A program made the translations under genes and the position numbers. This document shows positions 33,447 to 42,683 of a stretch of DNA of 64,000 bases, one piece after another (position 1 is the first letter of the stretch; each line of letters opens with the position of its first letter). The stretch lies in assembly GCF_049608145.1 (NCBI RefSeq), contig NZ_JBMYXF010000007.1, positions 1-64,000 on the forward strand, written 5' to 3'. Source of the stretch: Halocynthiibacter sp049608145. GTDB lineage: Bacteria; Pseudomonadota; Alphaproteobacteria; Rhodobacterales; Rhodobacteraceae. Below the pieces are notes generated by a model, which ran no database searches, was not told where the DNA came from, and saw only the letters and a program-made list of their open reading frames with translations.

Positions 33447-34609
33447 TTGGGGTGTCCTTCGAAGATCAATGTCGGATCAGTGGCAAGGGCTGTGGGGCGC
33501 AGGCCCCTTGCCGATGGGCTTGTGTCAGAAAAGTGATGCAGGTCGAACCCCGCATCTGTGGCAATCAATGTCGCATCATACTGTCCGGACGCAGCACAAG
33601 CTTTGGCACATCCCGTGATGTGCAGATGTTTTCCAATCGGGATATGTTGCGCAAGCCGGTCTGCCAGCGCACGGGTTTCACCCAACGCCTGAGGGCATTT
33701 CGGTGCACCCGGACAGGCCGCAATACGCAGACGGGGATCATTCGGATCGATGATCAACCCCTCACAAGAAACCGGCAAAGTCAGGTTCTGACCAGGCACA
33801 AAAAATGCACGCCAAGGCGTCATCGTGATGCCGGTCAGTGATACAGACAGAAGGCGCAGATCACTTGCTGTGATCTGACCATAAGCACAAGCAATCAATG
33901 TGCCGTCGTCTATGGGACCCGCCTTGGGGGGCGTTATTTGTACACGTGGCGTTTCTGTCCCACGGAACTGTTCTGGCAGAATATCTGGCTGGCGCTTCAA
34001 AAGCTTGCGCATCCGGCCACGCCCGTCTGTGATGCCATGATCGGCAAACCATTCGGCCAGCAGGATCATATCGTCAATCACAGTATCACGAGATGTCAGC
34101 GCGGCCGTGTCACAACCATCAGCGCGCAATATCATCTGACCTGCTGTGTTCGATTCAACCCGGATATCAGCAGAAACATCGCCCAGGACAGCATCTGGCC
34201 CGATATCAATCGCAAAGCCAAATTTGCCGGGCAGTTCAGGAAAACGTGGCAAGGCTTCGGTCAAATCACGTGCTAGATCACGCGGAGCATCGCCACCAAA
34301 AGGCGTAATTACAATATTGCGTTTGGTTTCGATGGCGATATCCGCATCGATCACCCCAAGGGTGCGCAAAGCGTCAATTAACGTCGGATGATTTTTTGCA
34401 TCAACACCACGGATCTGCAGGTTTGCCCGCTGTGTTACATCCAGAATACCATTGCCATATTGATCAGACAGACCTGCAATTTTCGCCATTTGATCGGCGT
34501 TCAGCTGACCGACAACAGCACGCACGCGCACGACCAATCCGTCGCCAGACATCATCGGGCGCAAAGCCCCCGGGCACCAGCCCTGAATGATAGGATCAGT
34601 TGCGCTCAT
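33443..34609 (-). CDS. cobG: Precorrin-3B synthase
   Basis: Oxygen-dependent hydroxylase/lactonase converting precorrin-3A to 3B, the step that defines the aerobic pathway. 388 residues with two half-repeats of the nitrite/sulfite-reductase ferredoxin type and a C-terminal Fe4S4 cysteine set, AACPGAPKCPQALGETRA and ITGCAKACAASGQYD. Some Rhodobacter species use CobZ instead of CobG, so CobG here is informative. ATGA overlaps with cobN and cobH. Confidence 0.93.
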   Translation of the reverse strand: MSATDPIIQGWCPGALRPMMSGDGLVVRVRAVVGQLNADQMAKIAGLSDQYGNGILDVTQRANLQIRGVDAKNHPTLIDALRTLGVIDADIAIETKRNIVITPFGGDAPRDLARDLTEALPRFPELPGKFGFAIDIGPDAVLGDVSADIRVESNTAGQMILRADGCDTAALTSRDTVIDDMILLAEWFADHGITDGRGRMRKLLKRQPDILPEQFRGTETPRVQITPPKAGPIDDGTLIACAYGQITASDLRLLSVSLTGITMTPWRAFFVPGQNLTLPVSCEGLIIDPNDPRLRIAACPGAPKCPQALGETRALADRLAQHIPIGKHLHITGCAKACAASGQYDATLIATDAGFDLHHFSDTSPSARGLRPTALATDPTLIFEGHPK

Positions 34610-37600
34610 GATAAAGCCTCCAGATCCGCATAAATCGAGTTACGGCGGGATTTCCACAGACCTGCTTCCAGCAAAGCATTGAAACGATCTTTCATCGCCT
34701 GGAATGCTTCGGGGTTATGTTCCTGTAGAAATGCCAGCACCTCTTCCCGGCCCAGCGTCGCATCAAAGTATTGATCGAACAGATGGCCTGGCACCGTGTC
34801 TGACAGGTGCTGAAACGCAGCCATCTGATCCAGAGTTGCCGCAATTTCCGCCCCGCCCCGAAAACCATGCCGCATCATACCATCCGCCCAGTTCGGGTTG
34901 GCGGCGCGGGCACGCACAACACGCGCAATTTCTTCAGTCAAAGTGCGTGCGCGCGGATCATCCATACGGGTACTATCGAGATGATAAAGTGCGGGGGCAT
35001 CCTTACCCAGCGATTTCAACGCGGCATAAACACCGGCTTCATGCCCAACATAATCAGGGGCCAGAAGAACATCGGTTTCCGCCAAATCCTGCACATGCAC
35101 GAAAGCATCCACATTGTTCAATTGCGCTTCTAGCGCGGCACGGTTTTGCGTGACAGAGCCATCCTGCGCAATCGCCCATTCCGACGCCTTTAGCCAAGCT
35201 TCGCCCGCCATCTGACGGGCCTCATCGGTGTAATCATCCAGATATTGCCCCATTTCCAAGCCATATGACCCAGGCTTCGGGCCAAAAACGCGCGGCGTGG
35301 TTTCGTTTTCGGCAGCAAGATATGGGTTGAAATCGGCCGCTTCATCGCGTGCCGCCAAGGCCTTCACAGCCTGCTCAAACATCCCTGCAAGGCCAGGAAA
35401 GATGTCACGAAACAGGCCAGACACCCGCAAAGTCACATCGATCCGCGGACGCCCTAACATCGCCAAAGGTTCGATCACAAAGCCAGAAACACGTTCAGAA
35501 CCCTCATCCCATTGCGGCGAAATACCCGCAAGATGCAAAGCCATGGCAAATTCTTCACCGGCGGTGCGCATGGTGGCGGACCCCCAAAGATCCACGACCA
35601 GCCCACGGGGATAATCGCCTTCTTCTTGCAAATGGCGACGTACAAGCTCTTCCGCCATTTTTACGCCCTGCGCATGTCCGGCACGGGTGGGCACAGAACG
35701 CGGATCGGTCGTGAACAAATTACGCCCGGTTGGGCGAATATCCTGACGGCCACGATAGGGTGAACCTGAAGGGCCTGCATCAATGCGAACACCAGAGAGG
35801 CCTTTGATCAGACCTGCGATTTCTTCCGCGCCGTGATCCCCTGCCCCGTAAACATGCAACCCGTCGCCATATTGGCTTTCCTTGATGTCACAGACAAAAC
35901 GGTCAATCCGCGTCATGGCTTCTGCGGCAGACGCATCCGCAGCGAGACCAAGGTCAGACGCCACACCAGAAGAATGCGCCTCATCCACAATAGTATCAAT
36001 CAGACGGGTGCGGCGCGCCGGGTCCAGCCCTTCAGCCGTAGAATATTCATCCAAAAGCTGTTCCAGGCGGATCAGGTTCTGTGGAGTTTCCGACTGCGCC
36101 ATTGGCGGGGGCATATGCCCCAGTGTCACGCCACCAATCCGACGTTTGGCCTGCGCAGCTTCGCCCGGATCATTGACGATGAACGGATAGAAAACCGGTG
36201 TATTGCCCACCAGTGCATCCGGCCAGCAATCGCCAGACAAAGCCACGGACTTACCCGGCAGCCATTCCAACGTGCCATGAGCGCCCATATGCACAATTGC
36301 ATCGGTCTGACGCGCCTGAAGCCAGAGATAAAACGCCACATAGCCATGACGCGGCACACGAGACAGGTCGTGGTAATCATCTTCGCGCGTCGTGCGTTCA
36401 CCGCGTTCCGGCTGCAATGCAACGGTTGCCCGATCAAGTTGCAACGCCTGGAAATGGAAAGCATCTTCGCGCACGCTAGGATCAGTTTCAGGGTCACCCC
36501 AGGCCTCCTGCAGTTTTTCCTGAAGGGGCGTGGGTAGCGACTGCAAGGCTGCCTGATAATCACTCAGCGGAAAGGACAAAGCCCCTTCCAGCAGATCATC
36601 CGGAGCAAACTCATTTTCGACACTGTAGCCGCTATCCGCCAATGCCTGCAAAACACCCTGTGTTGAAGCCAGCGCATCCAGCCCCACCGCATGGGCCATT
36701 TGCCAGGACTTCCCCGGATAGGTTGAAAGGACAATCGCGAGGTTCTTATCCATATTCGCAGTGATTTTCAGGCGATAATGCCCGAGGATTGTTGCAACAG
36801 CAGCTTCTAACAGATCCGCATCTGTCGTATGCACAAAGCGGCTATATTGCAGGTCTGGATCACGTCCCTCTGGCGCTTTAAAGCTGATCACACCCGCCAA
36901 CAATCGTCCGTCGACCTCTGGCAGAACCACATGCATCGCAAGGTCAGCCGGAGACAGGCCACGTTCGGCTTCTAGCCAATCACGGCGGCGAGCGGTGGAC
37001 AGGGAAACCTGGAATACGGGCACGCCGGGCGCATCCAGAACCGACGCGCTGCCATCCTGTTGACGGGCGGAAAAGGCTGTCGCATTGATGATCAACGCTG
37101 GCGGATGATCTTGTAATAATGTAGGCAGGTTTTCAGTCGCTGCCGGGTGCTTCAGGGAAGGCGCGAACACCCCGTATGCCGCAAAGCCCTTTGCCCGAAA
37201 TGACCGGATCAGATCGTCCACCGGGGCCGTGTCCGCCGAGGTCAGATAGCTGCGATAGAAGCTGACCCATACCAGTGGCTTGTCATTGATTTCCGGAACA
37301 TCAATCACGCCATGGTCAGGATCGTAGACACCAAATTGCGGCATGGTTTTACGACCGGGAACCGGGGATGCATAAAGACCAGCGGACAAGGCAAGCTGGG
37401 CCAGGGCAGCGCGCGCAGCGACGGCACCACCTTCGTCGCAAAGACGCCCCAAACGTCGCAACGTTGCGACGGGCAAAGTGGACAGTGCGTCAAGCTGCGT
37501 ATCTTCACGCCCGTCAGCCGGCAATACCGCTAGAGCAATGCCTTGGCGCCGCGCCAAATCCTGCAATTGCGACATGCCGTATGCCCAATATTGCTGCCCA

Positions 37601-37869
37601 CCAATCAAACGCACAAGCACAGCTTTTGCCCCGCTCAGTGTCTGTTCGACATAGGTGTCAACGGACAGCGGGTGTTTCAGCGCCACCAGATTTGCCAATC
37701 GCAACGATGGCAGTTCCGCGCCCTGTTCTTTCGCCTGCTGCCAACCCGCTTTAAATGCGCCAAGATCACTGTCTGAGAATGACAGCACGACAAGTTCCGC
37801 AGGATCCTGTTTCAGATCCTGCGGAGTGTCATCTTCCAAACCTTGGCTGTCGCGAAATACGACGTGCAT
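34606..37869 (-). CDS. cobN: Aerobic cobaltochelatase large subunit
   Basis: ATP-dependent insertion of cobalt into hydrogenobyrinate a,c-diamide, together with CobS/CobT chelatase subunits that are not in this window. 1087 residues, somewhat short for CobN but with the usual blocks: IVHMGAHGTLEWLPGKSVAL in the middle, DLWGSATMRTAGEEFAMAL, and near the C-terminus KPGSYGLEMGQYLDDYTDEA and MMRHGFRGGAEIAATLDQM. Starts 21 bases after cobW; overlaps cobG. Confidence 0.96.
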   Translation of the reverse strand: MHVVFRDSQGLEDDTPQDLKQDPAELVVLSFSDSDLGAFKAGWQQAKEQGAELPSLRLANLVALKHPLSVDTYVEQTLSGAKAVLVRLIGGQQYWAYGMSQLQDLARRQGIALAVLPADGREDTQLDALSTLPVATLRRLGRLCDEGGAVAARAALAQLALSAGLYASPVPGRKTMPQFGVYDPDHGVIDVPEINDKPLVWVSFYRSYLTSADTAPVDDLIRSFRAKGFAAYGVFAPSLKHPAATENLPTLLQDHPPALIINATAFSARQQDGSASVLDAPGVPVFQVSLSTARRRDWLEAERGLSPADLAMHVVLPEVDGRLLAGVISFKAPEGRDPDLQYSRFVHTTDADLLEAAVATILGHYRLKITANMDKNLAIVLSTYPGKSWQMAHAVGLDALASTQGVLQALADSGYSVENEFAPDDLLEGALSFPLSDYQAALQSLPTPLQEKLQEAWGDPETDPSVREDAFHFQALQLDRATVALQPERGERTTREDDYHDLSRVPRHGYVAFYLWLQARQTDAIVHMGAHGTLEWLPGKSVALSGDCWPDALVGNTPVFYPFIVNDPGEAAQAKRRIGGVTLGHMPPPMAQSETPQNLIRLEQLLDEYSTAEGLDPARRTRLIDTIVDEAHSSGVASDLGLAADASAAEAMTRIDRFVCDIKESQYGDGLHVYGAGDHGAEEIAGLIKGLSGVRIDAGPSGSPYRGRQDIRPTGRNLFTTDPRSVPTRAGHAQGVKMAEELVRRHLQEEGDYPRGLVVDLWGSATMRTAGEEFAMALHLAGISPQWDEGSERVSGFVIEPLAMLGRPRIDVTLRVSGLFRDIFPGLAGMFEQAVKALAARDEAADFNPYLAAENETTPRVFGPKPGSYGLEMGQYLDDYTDEARQMAGEAWLKASEWAIAQDGSVTQNRAALEAQLNNVDAFVHVQDLAETDVLLAPDYVGHEAGVYAALKSLGKDAPALYHLDSTRMDDPRARTLTEEIARVVRARAANPNWADGMMRHGFRGGAEIAATLDQMAAFQHLSDTVPGHLFDQYFDATLGREEVLAFLQEHNPEAFQAMKDRFNALLEAGLWKSRRNSIYADLEALS

Positions 37870-37890
37870 GTGCAGGCCCTCCGGCGGGTG

Positions 37891-38925
37891 TTAAGCCCCA
37901 AATACCGCGCGGATCGCGGCCTCGTTGATGTCATCATGTTCGGCAATCACAACCATCTGACCTTCGCGTGGGTTCACACCCCATGGTTGGTCATACTGTG
38001 TACGCACACGGGCAGAAACCGCCTGCACCAGTAAACGCATTGGCTTGCCTTTGACCGCCGCATAGCCTTTGACACGCAGAATATTTTGTTCACGTGCCAA
38101 AGTTTCGATTTGTGCTGTGATCGCTTCGGGGGATTCAATTTCAGGAATGTCGATGATGATGGATTCAAAATCATCATGTTCATGATCATGATGGCCATCG
38201 TGATGGGATGGGCGTGCTTCCAAATCATCTTCGGCCCCCGCTTCAAGACCCAAGATTACTTTCGGGTCAATTTTACCATCGGTAACAGGCAGCATTGGCA
38301 CCTTGCGCGGGGTTTCCGCTGCGATGATCTCTTTTGCTTTTGCCATCTGTTCAGCCGTGGCCAAGTCAGCTTTGGACAGCAACACAAGATCCGCACAAGA
38401 AATCTGATCTTCAAACACTTCCGACAAAGGTGTTTCGTGATCCAGGCCTTCATCTGCTTCACGTTGCGCATCCACTGCTGCAACATCGGGTGCGAACCGG
38501 CCGTCTGCAACAGCTTCGGCGTCGGCAACTGCAATCACACCATCAACGGTAATTTTGGATTTGATCGCGGGCCAGTTGAATGCCAGCAACAGCGGCTTTG
38601 GCAAGGCCAGACCAGAGGTTTCGATCAGGATATGATCCGGAGGAGTGTCAAGCGCCATCAAGCCTTCGATGGTCGGAATGAAATCATCCGCCACGGTGCA
38701 ACAAATGCAACCATTAGCAAGTTCAACGATGTTTTCCGCAGGGCAGTTATCGTCCGCGCAGCCTTTCAGGATTTCACCATCAATGCCAAGTGTGCCAAAT
38801 TCATTCACCACAACAGCCAGGCGGGTGCTGCCCGCATTGCGGATCAGGTGATGTACAAGGGTCGTTTTACCGGACCCAAGGAAACCTGTGATCACGGTAA
38901 CGGGGATTTTACGCAGATTAGTCAT
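37891..38925 (-). CDS. cobW: CobW-type zinc/cobalt GTPase chaperone
   Basis: G3E-family GTPase thought to deliver cobalt to the CobN chelatase. 344 residues: P-loop VTGFLGSGKTTLVHHLIRN, the metal-binding CxCC motif in ANGCICCTVADDF, the Walker B-like ETSGLALPKPLLLAF and the guanine-base motif LLSKADL. A His-rich stretch (SHHDGHHDHEHD) near residue 245 is a likely metal buffer. It overlaps the DUF1636 stop by 8 bases and precedes cobN, under the cobalamin riboswitch. Confidence 0.95.
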   Translation of the reverse strand: MTNLRKIPVTVITGFLGSGKTTLVHHLIRNAGSTRLAVVVNEFGTLGIDGEILKGCADDNCPAENIVELANGCICCTVADDFIPTIEGLMALDTPPDHILIETSGLALPKPLLLAFNWPAIKSKITVDGVIAVADAEAVADGRFAPDVAAVDAQREADEGLDHETPLSEVFEDQISCADLVLLSKADLATAEQMAKAKEIIAAETPRKVPMLPVTDGKIDPKVILGLEAGAEDDLEARPSHHDGHHDHEHDDFESIIIDIPEIESPEAITAQIETLAREQNILRVKGYAAVKGKPMRLLVQAVSARVRTQYDQPWGVNPREGQMVVIAEHDDINEAAIRAVFGA

Positions 38926-39292
38926 GGTTCGATCCTAAGGCTGGAATACGGGAAAGTGTGTGTTTCTTGAAGGTCGCGGAACGCTGACGCCATGGAATGA
39001 TGCCATCGTCTGTTGCGGCATAGGCAGCGGCACCGTCGATAATATCTTGCAAGTGTTCTTCCTTGTTCAGATTGCCATAAACATAGGTCCACTTGCCATC
39101 CTGCGCCAAAGCAATCGCCGCGCCATTGCTGCAGGCGGACAGGCATTTCACACCTTTGATATCAACCCCGTCTGGGGCGCCAATATCATTCAGTGCATTA
39201 AGCATAGCTTCGCCGGGACGTTCACCATCCTCAGGGATCTCCAGTCCAGCCCGGCATGTCGTGCACACATAAAGCGTTGCATTTACAGTCAT
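38918..39292 (-). CDS. DUF1636 ferredoxin-like protein
   Basis: A 124-residue thioredoxin-like/2Fe-2S-ferredoxin-type protein of the DUF1636 family: LYVCTTCRAGLEIPEDGERP at the N-terminus and VKCLSACSNGAAIALAQ further on give four conserved cysteines for a possible Fe-S cluster. First gene after the cobalamin riboswitch, directly before cobW and cobN, so a role in cobalt handling or redox support of the chelatase is likely but unproven. ATG 39292 follows AAAGGG and is the family start; the open frame extends through the riboswitch. Confidence 0.88.
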   Translation of the reverse strand: MTVNATLYVCTTCRAGLEIPEDGERPGEAMLNALNDIGAPDGVDIKGVKCLSACSNGAAIALAQDGKWTYVYGNLNKEEHLQDIIDGAAAYAATDDGIIPWRQRSATFKKHTLSRIPALGSNHD

Positions 39293-39390
39293 TATCCAAG
39301 CCCTTTCCCGACCTTTCTGGCGCATAGGGGCTGTGCTGTAAGGATCAGATCCTTGCAGATTGCGATACGCCCCGATCGCCGTTGCATTCT

Positions 39391-39575
39391 TCTGGCAGGT
39401 CTCCCGGCTTACGGCTTCGGGCTGGGCCCGGCGGATAAGATCCTTCCCGGCAAGATTGCCAGTGGAAATTACCCTGATCCGATCACGGTCGCGGGGGCGG
39501 CTTCGCTTGGGCGCAATCAAATGTCGCTTGCGCCTGTCGTATTCCCTCTTCGTCTGTATTACTACAGAAACCAGA
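39391..39575 (-). promoter_or_regulatory. Cobalamin riboswitch
   Basis: On the minus strand, in order: GGTTTCTG, GAAGAGGGAATACGACAGG, CCGCCCCCGCGACCGTGA, the TTTCCACTGG core, CCGGGAAGG and the B12 box AAGCCGGGAGACCTGCCA (39393–39410). It precedes DUF1636–cobW–cobN–cobG–cobH–cobI–cobJ and should shut that operon down when B12 is plentiful. About 100 bases lie between the B12 box and the DUF1636 ATG, enough for an expression platform. Confidence 0.95.
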
Positions 39576-39644
39576 ATCCCCATGTACGGGAAAAACCCCT
39601 TCGCAGCAAGTTGCGAAACCGACATCCGAGAGGCGTATCCGACC

Positions 39645-40265
39645 ATGACCGACGTCACCCCAGAAGAAGCCGCACGTCATTCCGCCAAAATGGCAAAAAA
39701 GAAAGCCGCACGTGATAAAATCATGGCAACAAAAGATGGTGAAAAAGGCCTGATCATCGTCAATACCGGCCCCGGCAAGGGGAAATCTTCCGCCGGATTT
39801 GGTATGATTTTCCGTCATATTGCCCATGAAATGCCCTGCGCAGTTGTTCAGTTTATCAAAGGCAATACCCAGACCGGGGAACGTATGCTGATTGAAGGGA
39901 ATTTTTCTGAAATCTGCCAATTCCACACTATGGGCGAAGGGTTTACCTGGGAAACCCAGGACAAGGAACGTGATATTGCTGCAGCCAAGCGCGCTTGGGA
40001 CAAGGCGAAAGAACTGATCTTGGACCCTGAAATCTCCATGGTGCTGTTAGATGAAATCAACATCGCAATGCGCTACGATTACATCGACGTTGAAGATGTT
40101 GTCGCCTTCCTACGCGATGAAAAACCCGAGATGACCCATGTGGTTTTGACCGGCCGGAACGCCAAAGAACCGCTACTTGAAATTGCGGATCTGGCAACCG
40201 AGATGGGACAGATTAAACATCCCTTCCGGTCCGGCATCAAAGCACAAAAAGGCGTTGAATTTTAA
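39645..40265 (+). CDS. cobO: Corrinoid adenosyltransferase (CobO/BtuR family)
   Basis: Adenosylates cob(I)yrinic acid a,c-diamide using ATP. 206 residues: P-loop IVNTGPGKGKSSAGFGMIFR, AVVQFIKGNTQTGERMLIE, VLLDEINIAMRYDYIDVEDV and VVLTGRNAKEPLLEIADLATE. An N-terminal basic helix (AARHSAKMAKKKAARDKIMA) precedes the fold. ATG 39645 is preferred; the frame continues upstream through the opposite-strand riboswitch. Divergent from the riboswitch operon and followed by cobQ after 21 bases. Confidence 0.95.
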   Translation: MTDVTPEEAARHSAKMAKKKAARDKIMATKDGEKGLIIVNTGPGKGKSSAGFGMIFRHIAHEMPCAVVQFIKGNTQTGERMLIEGNFSEICQFHTMGEGFTWETQDKERDIAAAKRAWDKAKELILDPEISMVLLDEINIAMRYDYIDVEDVVAFLRDEKPEMTHVVLTGRNAKEPLLEIADLATEMGQIKHPFRSGIKAQKGVEF

Positions 40266-40286
40266 TTCAATACGGACGGATTTCGC

Positions 40287-41735
40287 ATGACAAAGGCACT
40301 GATGATCCAGGGCACTGGTTCCAATGTAGGGAAATCCATGTTGGTCGCAGGCCTTTGCCGGGCTGCGGTGAAACGCGGGCTGAACGTCCGCCCGTTCAAA
40401 CCACAAAACATGTCAAATAATGCTGCCGTGGTTGCGGATGGCAATGGTGAAATTGGTCGTGCCCAAGCCTTGCAAGCGCTGGCCTGTGGCGTGCTGCCCC
40501 ATGTGGACATGAACCCGATTTTACTGAAACCAGAAAGCGATCAAGGTGCGGCTGTGATCGTAAACGGCAAGCACCTAACCACTTGCAAGGCCCGTGACTA
40601 TGCCCGCTTAAAACCCGATTTAATGCAGGCAGTACTGGACAGTTTTGAGCGTTTGAAATCCGAATGTGATCTCGTGATTGTTGAAGGGGCGGGTTCCCCC
40701 GCTGAAGTCAATCTGCGCAAAAACGATATCGCAAACATGGGCTTTGCCTGTGCCGCAGATGTGCCCGTTGTCCTAGCCGGTGATATTGACCGGGGTGGCG
40801 TCATTGCCCAAATGATCGGCACGCAGGCCGTACTGGATGACGTGGACAAGGCCCAGATCGCGGGCTTTATGATCAACAAATTTCGTGGGGATCCCCGCCT
40901 GTTTGATGATGGGTATGCGCTGATCAAAGATCAGACAGGATGGCCAGGCTTTGGTGTTTTACCTTGGTTTGGTAAGGCCGGGTTTTTACCAGCAGAGGAC
41001 GCGCTGGATCTACGCGGAACTGATGATGACCAGGGATTACATGTCGTCTGTCTTGGCTTATCACGGATTGCCAACTTTGATGACCTTGACCCGATCGGCA
41101 TGGAAGACGGTGTTCGCCTGACCATCCTGAAAGCCGGCGAAGCACTGCCAGGGGACACAGATCTTGTGATCATTCCCGGTACAAAGTCCACCCGTCAAGA
41201 TCTGGCTTTCCTGCGTGATCAAGGCTGGGACACCGACATTTATGCCCATGTCCGTCGAGGTGGGCATGTTCTGGGCATTTGCGGTGGATATCAGATGCTT
41301 GGCACTGAAATCGACGATCCACATGGTATCGAAGGCCCCGCGGGCAGCAGCCAGGGCCTTGGCTTATTGAATGTAAAAACCATCATGTCGCCTGAAAAAA
41401 CCCTGACCCGTGTTGAGGCAAAACATCAACCTTCCGGCACTGTGATGTCCGGATATGAGATCCACATCGGCGAAACCACAGGCCCGGATCGCGATCATGC
41501 TTTTGCAACAATCGGCAATGTTCCAGAAGGGGCTATATCTGAAAGCGGGCGCATCACGGGCACCTATCTGCATGGCTTATTCACAGCCGATACATTCCGG
41601 AAAGCCTATCTGCACAAATTTGGCGTCGAAAGCGGCATGGATTATGCGTCTGTCGTGAATGACACGCTTGACGCACTCGCAGCCCACTTAGAAGAGAACC
41701 TAGACATCGATGCCCTGTTGAAATGTGCGCGCTAG
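40287..41735 (+). CDS. cobQ: Cobyric acid synthase
   Basis: Glutamine amidotransferase amidating the b, d, e and g side chains of adenosylcobyrinate diamide. 482 residues: ATPase domain with MIQGTGSNVGKSMLVAGL and PFKPQNMSNNAAVVADG, and a C-terminal class I glutaminase-like domain with Cys in GGHVLGICGGYQMLGTEI and His in ITGTYLHGLFTADTF. It ends two bases before the convergent GHMP kinase gene. Confidence 0.97.
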   Translation: MTKALMIQGTGSNVGKSMLVAGLCRAAVKRGLNVRPFKPQNMSNNAAVVADGNGEIGRAQALQALACGVLPHVDMNPILLKPESDQGAAVIVNGKHLTTCKARDYARLKPDLMQAVLDSFERLKSECDLVIVEGAGSPAEVNLRKNDIANMGFACAADVPVVLAGDIDRGGVIAQMIGTQAVLDDVDKAQIAGFMINKFRGDPRLFDDGYALIKDQTGWPGFGVLPWFGKAGFLPAEDALDLRGTDDDQGLHVVCLGLSRIANFDDLDPIGMEDGVRLTILKAGEALPGDTDLVIIPGTKSTRQDLAFLRDQGWDTDIYAHVRRGGHVLGICGGYQMLGTEIDDPHGIEGPAGSSQGLGLLNVKTIMSPEKTLTRVEAKHQPSGTVMSGYEIHIGETTGPDRDHAFATIGNVPEGAISESGRITGTYLHGLFTADTFRKAYLHKFGVESGMDYASVVNDTLDALAAHLEENLDIDALLKCAR

Positions 41736-41737
41736 AA

Positions 41738-42538
41738 TCAGAACCTGAAATCAATACAGCCCGCAAAACCTGCGGCCTGAAGAGTATTGAACACACGATT
41801 TGAATTCACATCCTGCGCGGGATCAAAAATCAGGCCTCGAGCGGATCCAGTATGCGCGACGGCAACACCAATAGCGCCAAGTTCTCTGGCCAGATCAAAG
41901 GTCGGATCGTCCACCGGTCCGCGCAAAGCTCGATTTCTACGCGCGGATTCAGCGCTAATTTCCGCCACCTGCTGCAATGTTGTCGCATCAGTCCATGCAG
42001 ACAGTAGATCCGAGATATCGGCAAAATCGGAATCCGCCGGATCGGTGCGCCGGGGCGGCCCGTAAAAACCACCAATCACCCGCCCCTTTGGTAACCTCGG
42101 GCGTGTGGCGACGGTTTCTGCCTGTCGTGACGCCCATATTATTTGAGCCGCATCCGGAAACATCAACGGATCAACCGCACCCTCGCTGCGCAGGCAGATT
42201 TTAGCCAGTTGATCTGGTGACAGGTCCGGCCGGTGCAACCGCAAAACAGCAACCCGCGCCGCCGTTGAAGCCCCAGCCCCACCGCCCGCTGGCATATTCA
42301 GTGTAAAACGATGCCGTCCAGTTGGCGTTTTCCCCACGGATTGCGTGAGCGAAAGAACATCTGCTTCATTCAGGACAGGATTGCCTGAGAACTCTACCGA
42401 TAGGGGGGTATTCTGCGACAGAATAAGGCGCACATGCAGATCAGGGCAAGGCAGTGACGCCAGTAACACCCGATCTCCGACCCGTCCCTGAAGAAACTCT
42501 CCGAAATGTCCGGCAACTGAGATTTCTGTTTTCATCAT
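41738..42538 (-). CDS. bluE: GHMP kinase, probable L-threonine kinase (PduX/BluE type)
   Basis: A 266-residue GHMP-superfamily kinase. The N-terminal GHFGEFLQGRVGDRVLLA and the phosphate-binding NMPAGGGAGASTAARVA match PduX-type kinases, which make L-threonine O-3-phosphate for the aminopropanol arm of B12; Rhodobacter BluE is the equivalent by my recollection. The position beside cobQ supports this. Substrate unproven. Two consecutive ATGs start it (42538, 42535). A 145-base leader of unusual structure precedes it. Confidence 0.82.
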   Translation of the reverse strand: MMKTEISVAGHFGEFLQGRVGDRVLLASLPCPDLHVRLILSQNTPLSVEFSGNPVLNEADVLSLTQSVGKTPTGRHRFTLNMPAGGGAGASTAARVAVLRLHRPDLSPDQLAKICLRSEGAVDPLMFPDAAQIIWASRQAETVATRPRLPKGRVIGGFYGPPRRTDPADSDFADISDLLSAWTDATTLQQVAEISAESARRNRALRGPVDDPTFDLARELGAIGVAVAHTGSARGLIFDPAQDVNSNRVFNTLQAAGFAGCIDFRF

Positions 42539-42683
42539 GATATTTCGCGAACCCTGCCCGTCCCTGACAATTTTAGCGTCTCTGGCTGAAATGGGTACCC
42601 TGGCAACGTAGCAAACAGGGCGGAAAGCGACGTATTCCCACCTGATTTTCCCGCGTGCGTCTTCGCCGTTAGCAGACCCAATC
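42539..42683 (-). promoter_or_regulatory. Unusual leader upstream of bluE
   Basis: A non-coding 145-base stretch. Read on the minus strand it contains GGTGGGAATACGTCGC, a CCCTG…CAGGG stem with a 13-base loop, the palindrome GGGTACCC, and CAGCCAGAGACGC, which partly resembles the B12 box (AGCC-GGAGACC) but lacks CTGCC. It is too short for a canonical cobalamin riboswitch. It could be a divergent one or an unrelated leader. Confidence 0.3.

Noticed and set aside
39360..39644. N-terminal extension of cobO
   Set aside because: Overlaps the opposite-strand cobalamin riboswitch; the family start is at 39645.
39293..39658. N-terminal extension of the DUF1636 protein
   Set aside because: It is the translated riboswitch; the ATG at 39292 with AAAGGG upstream is the real start.
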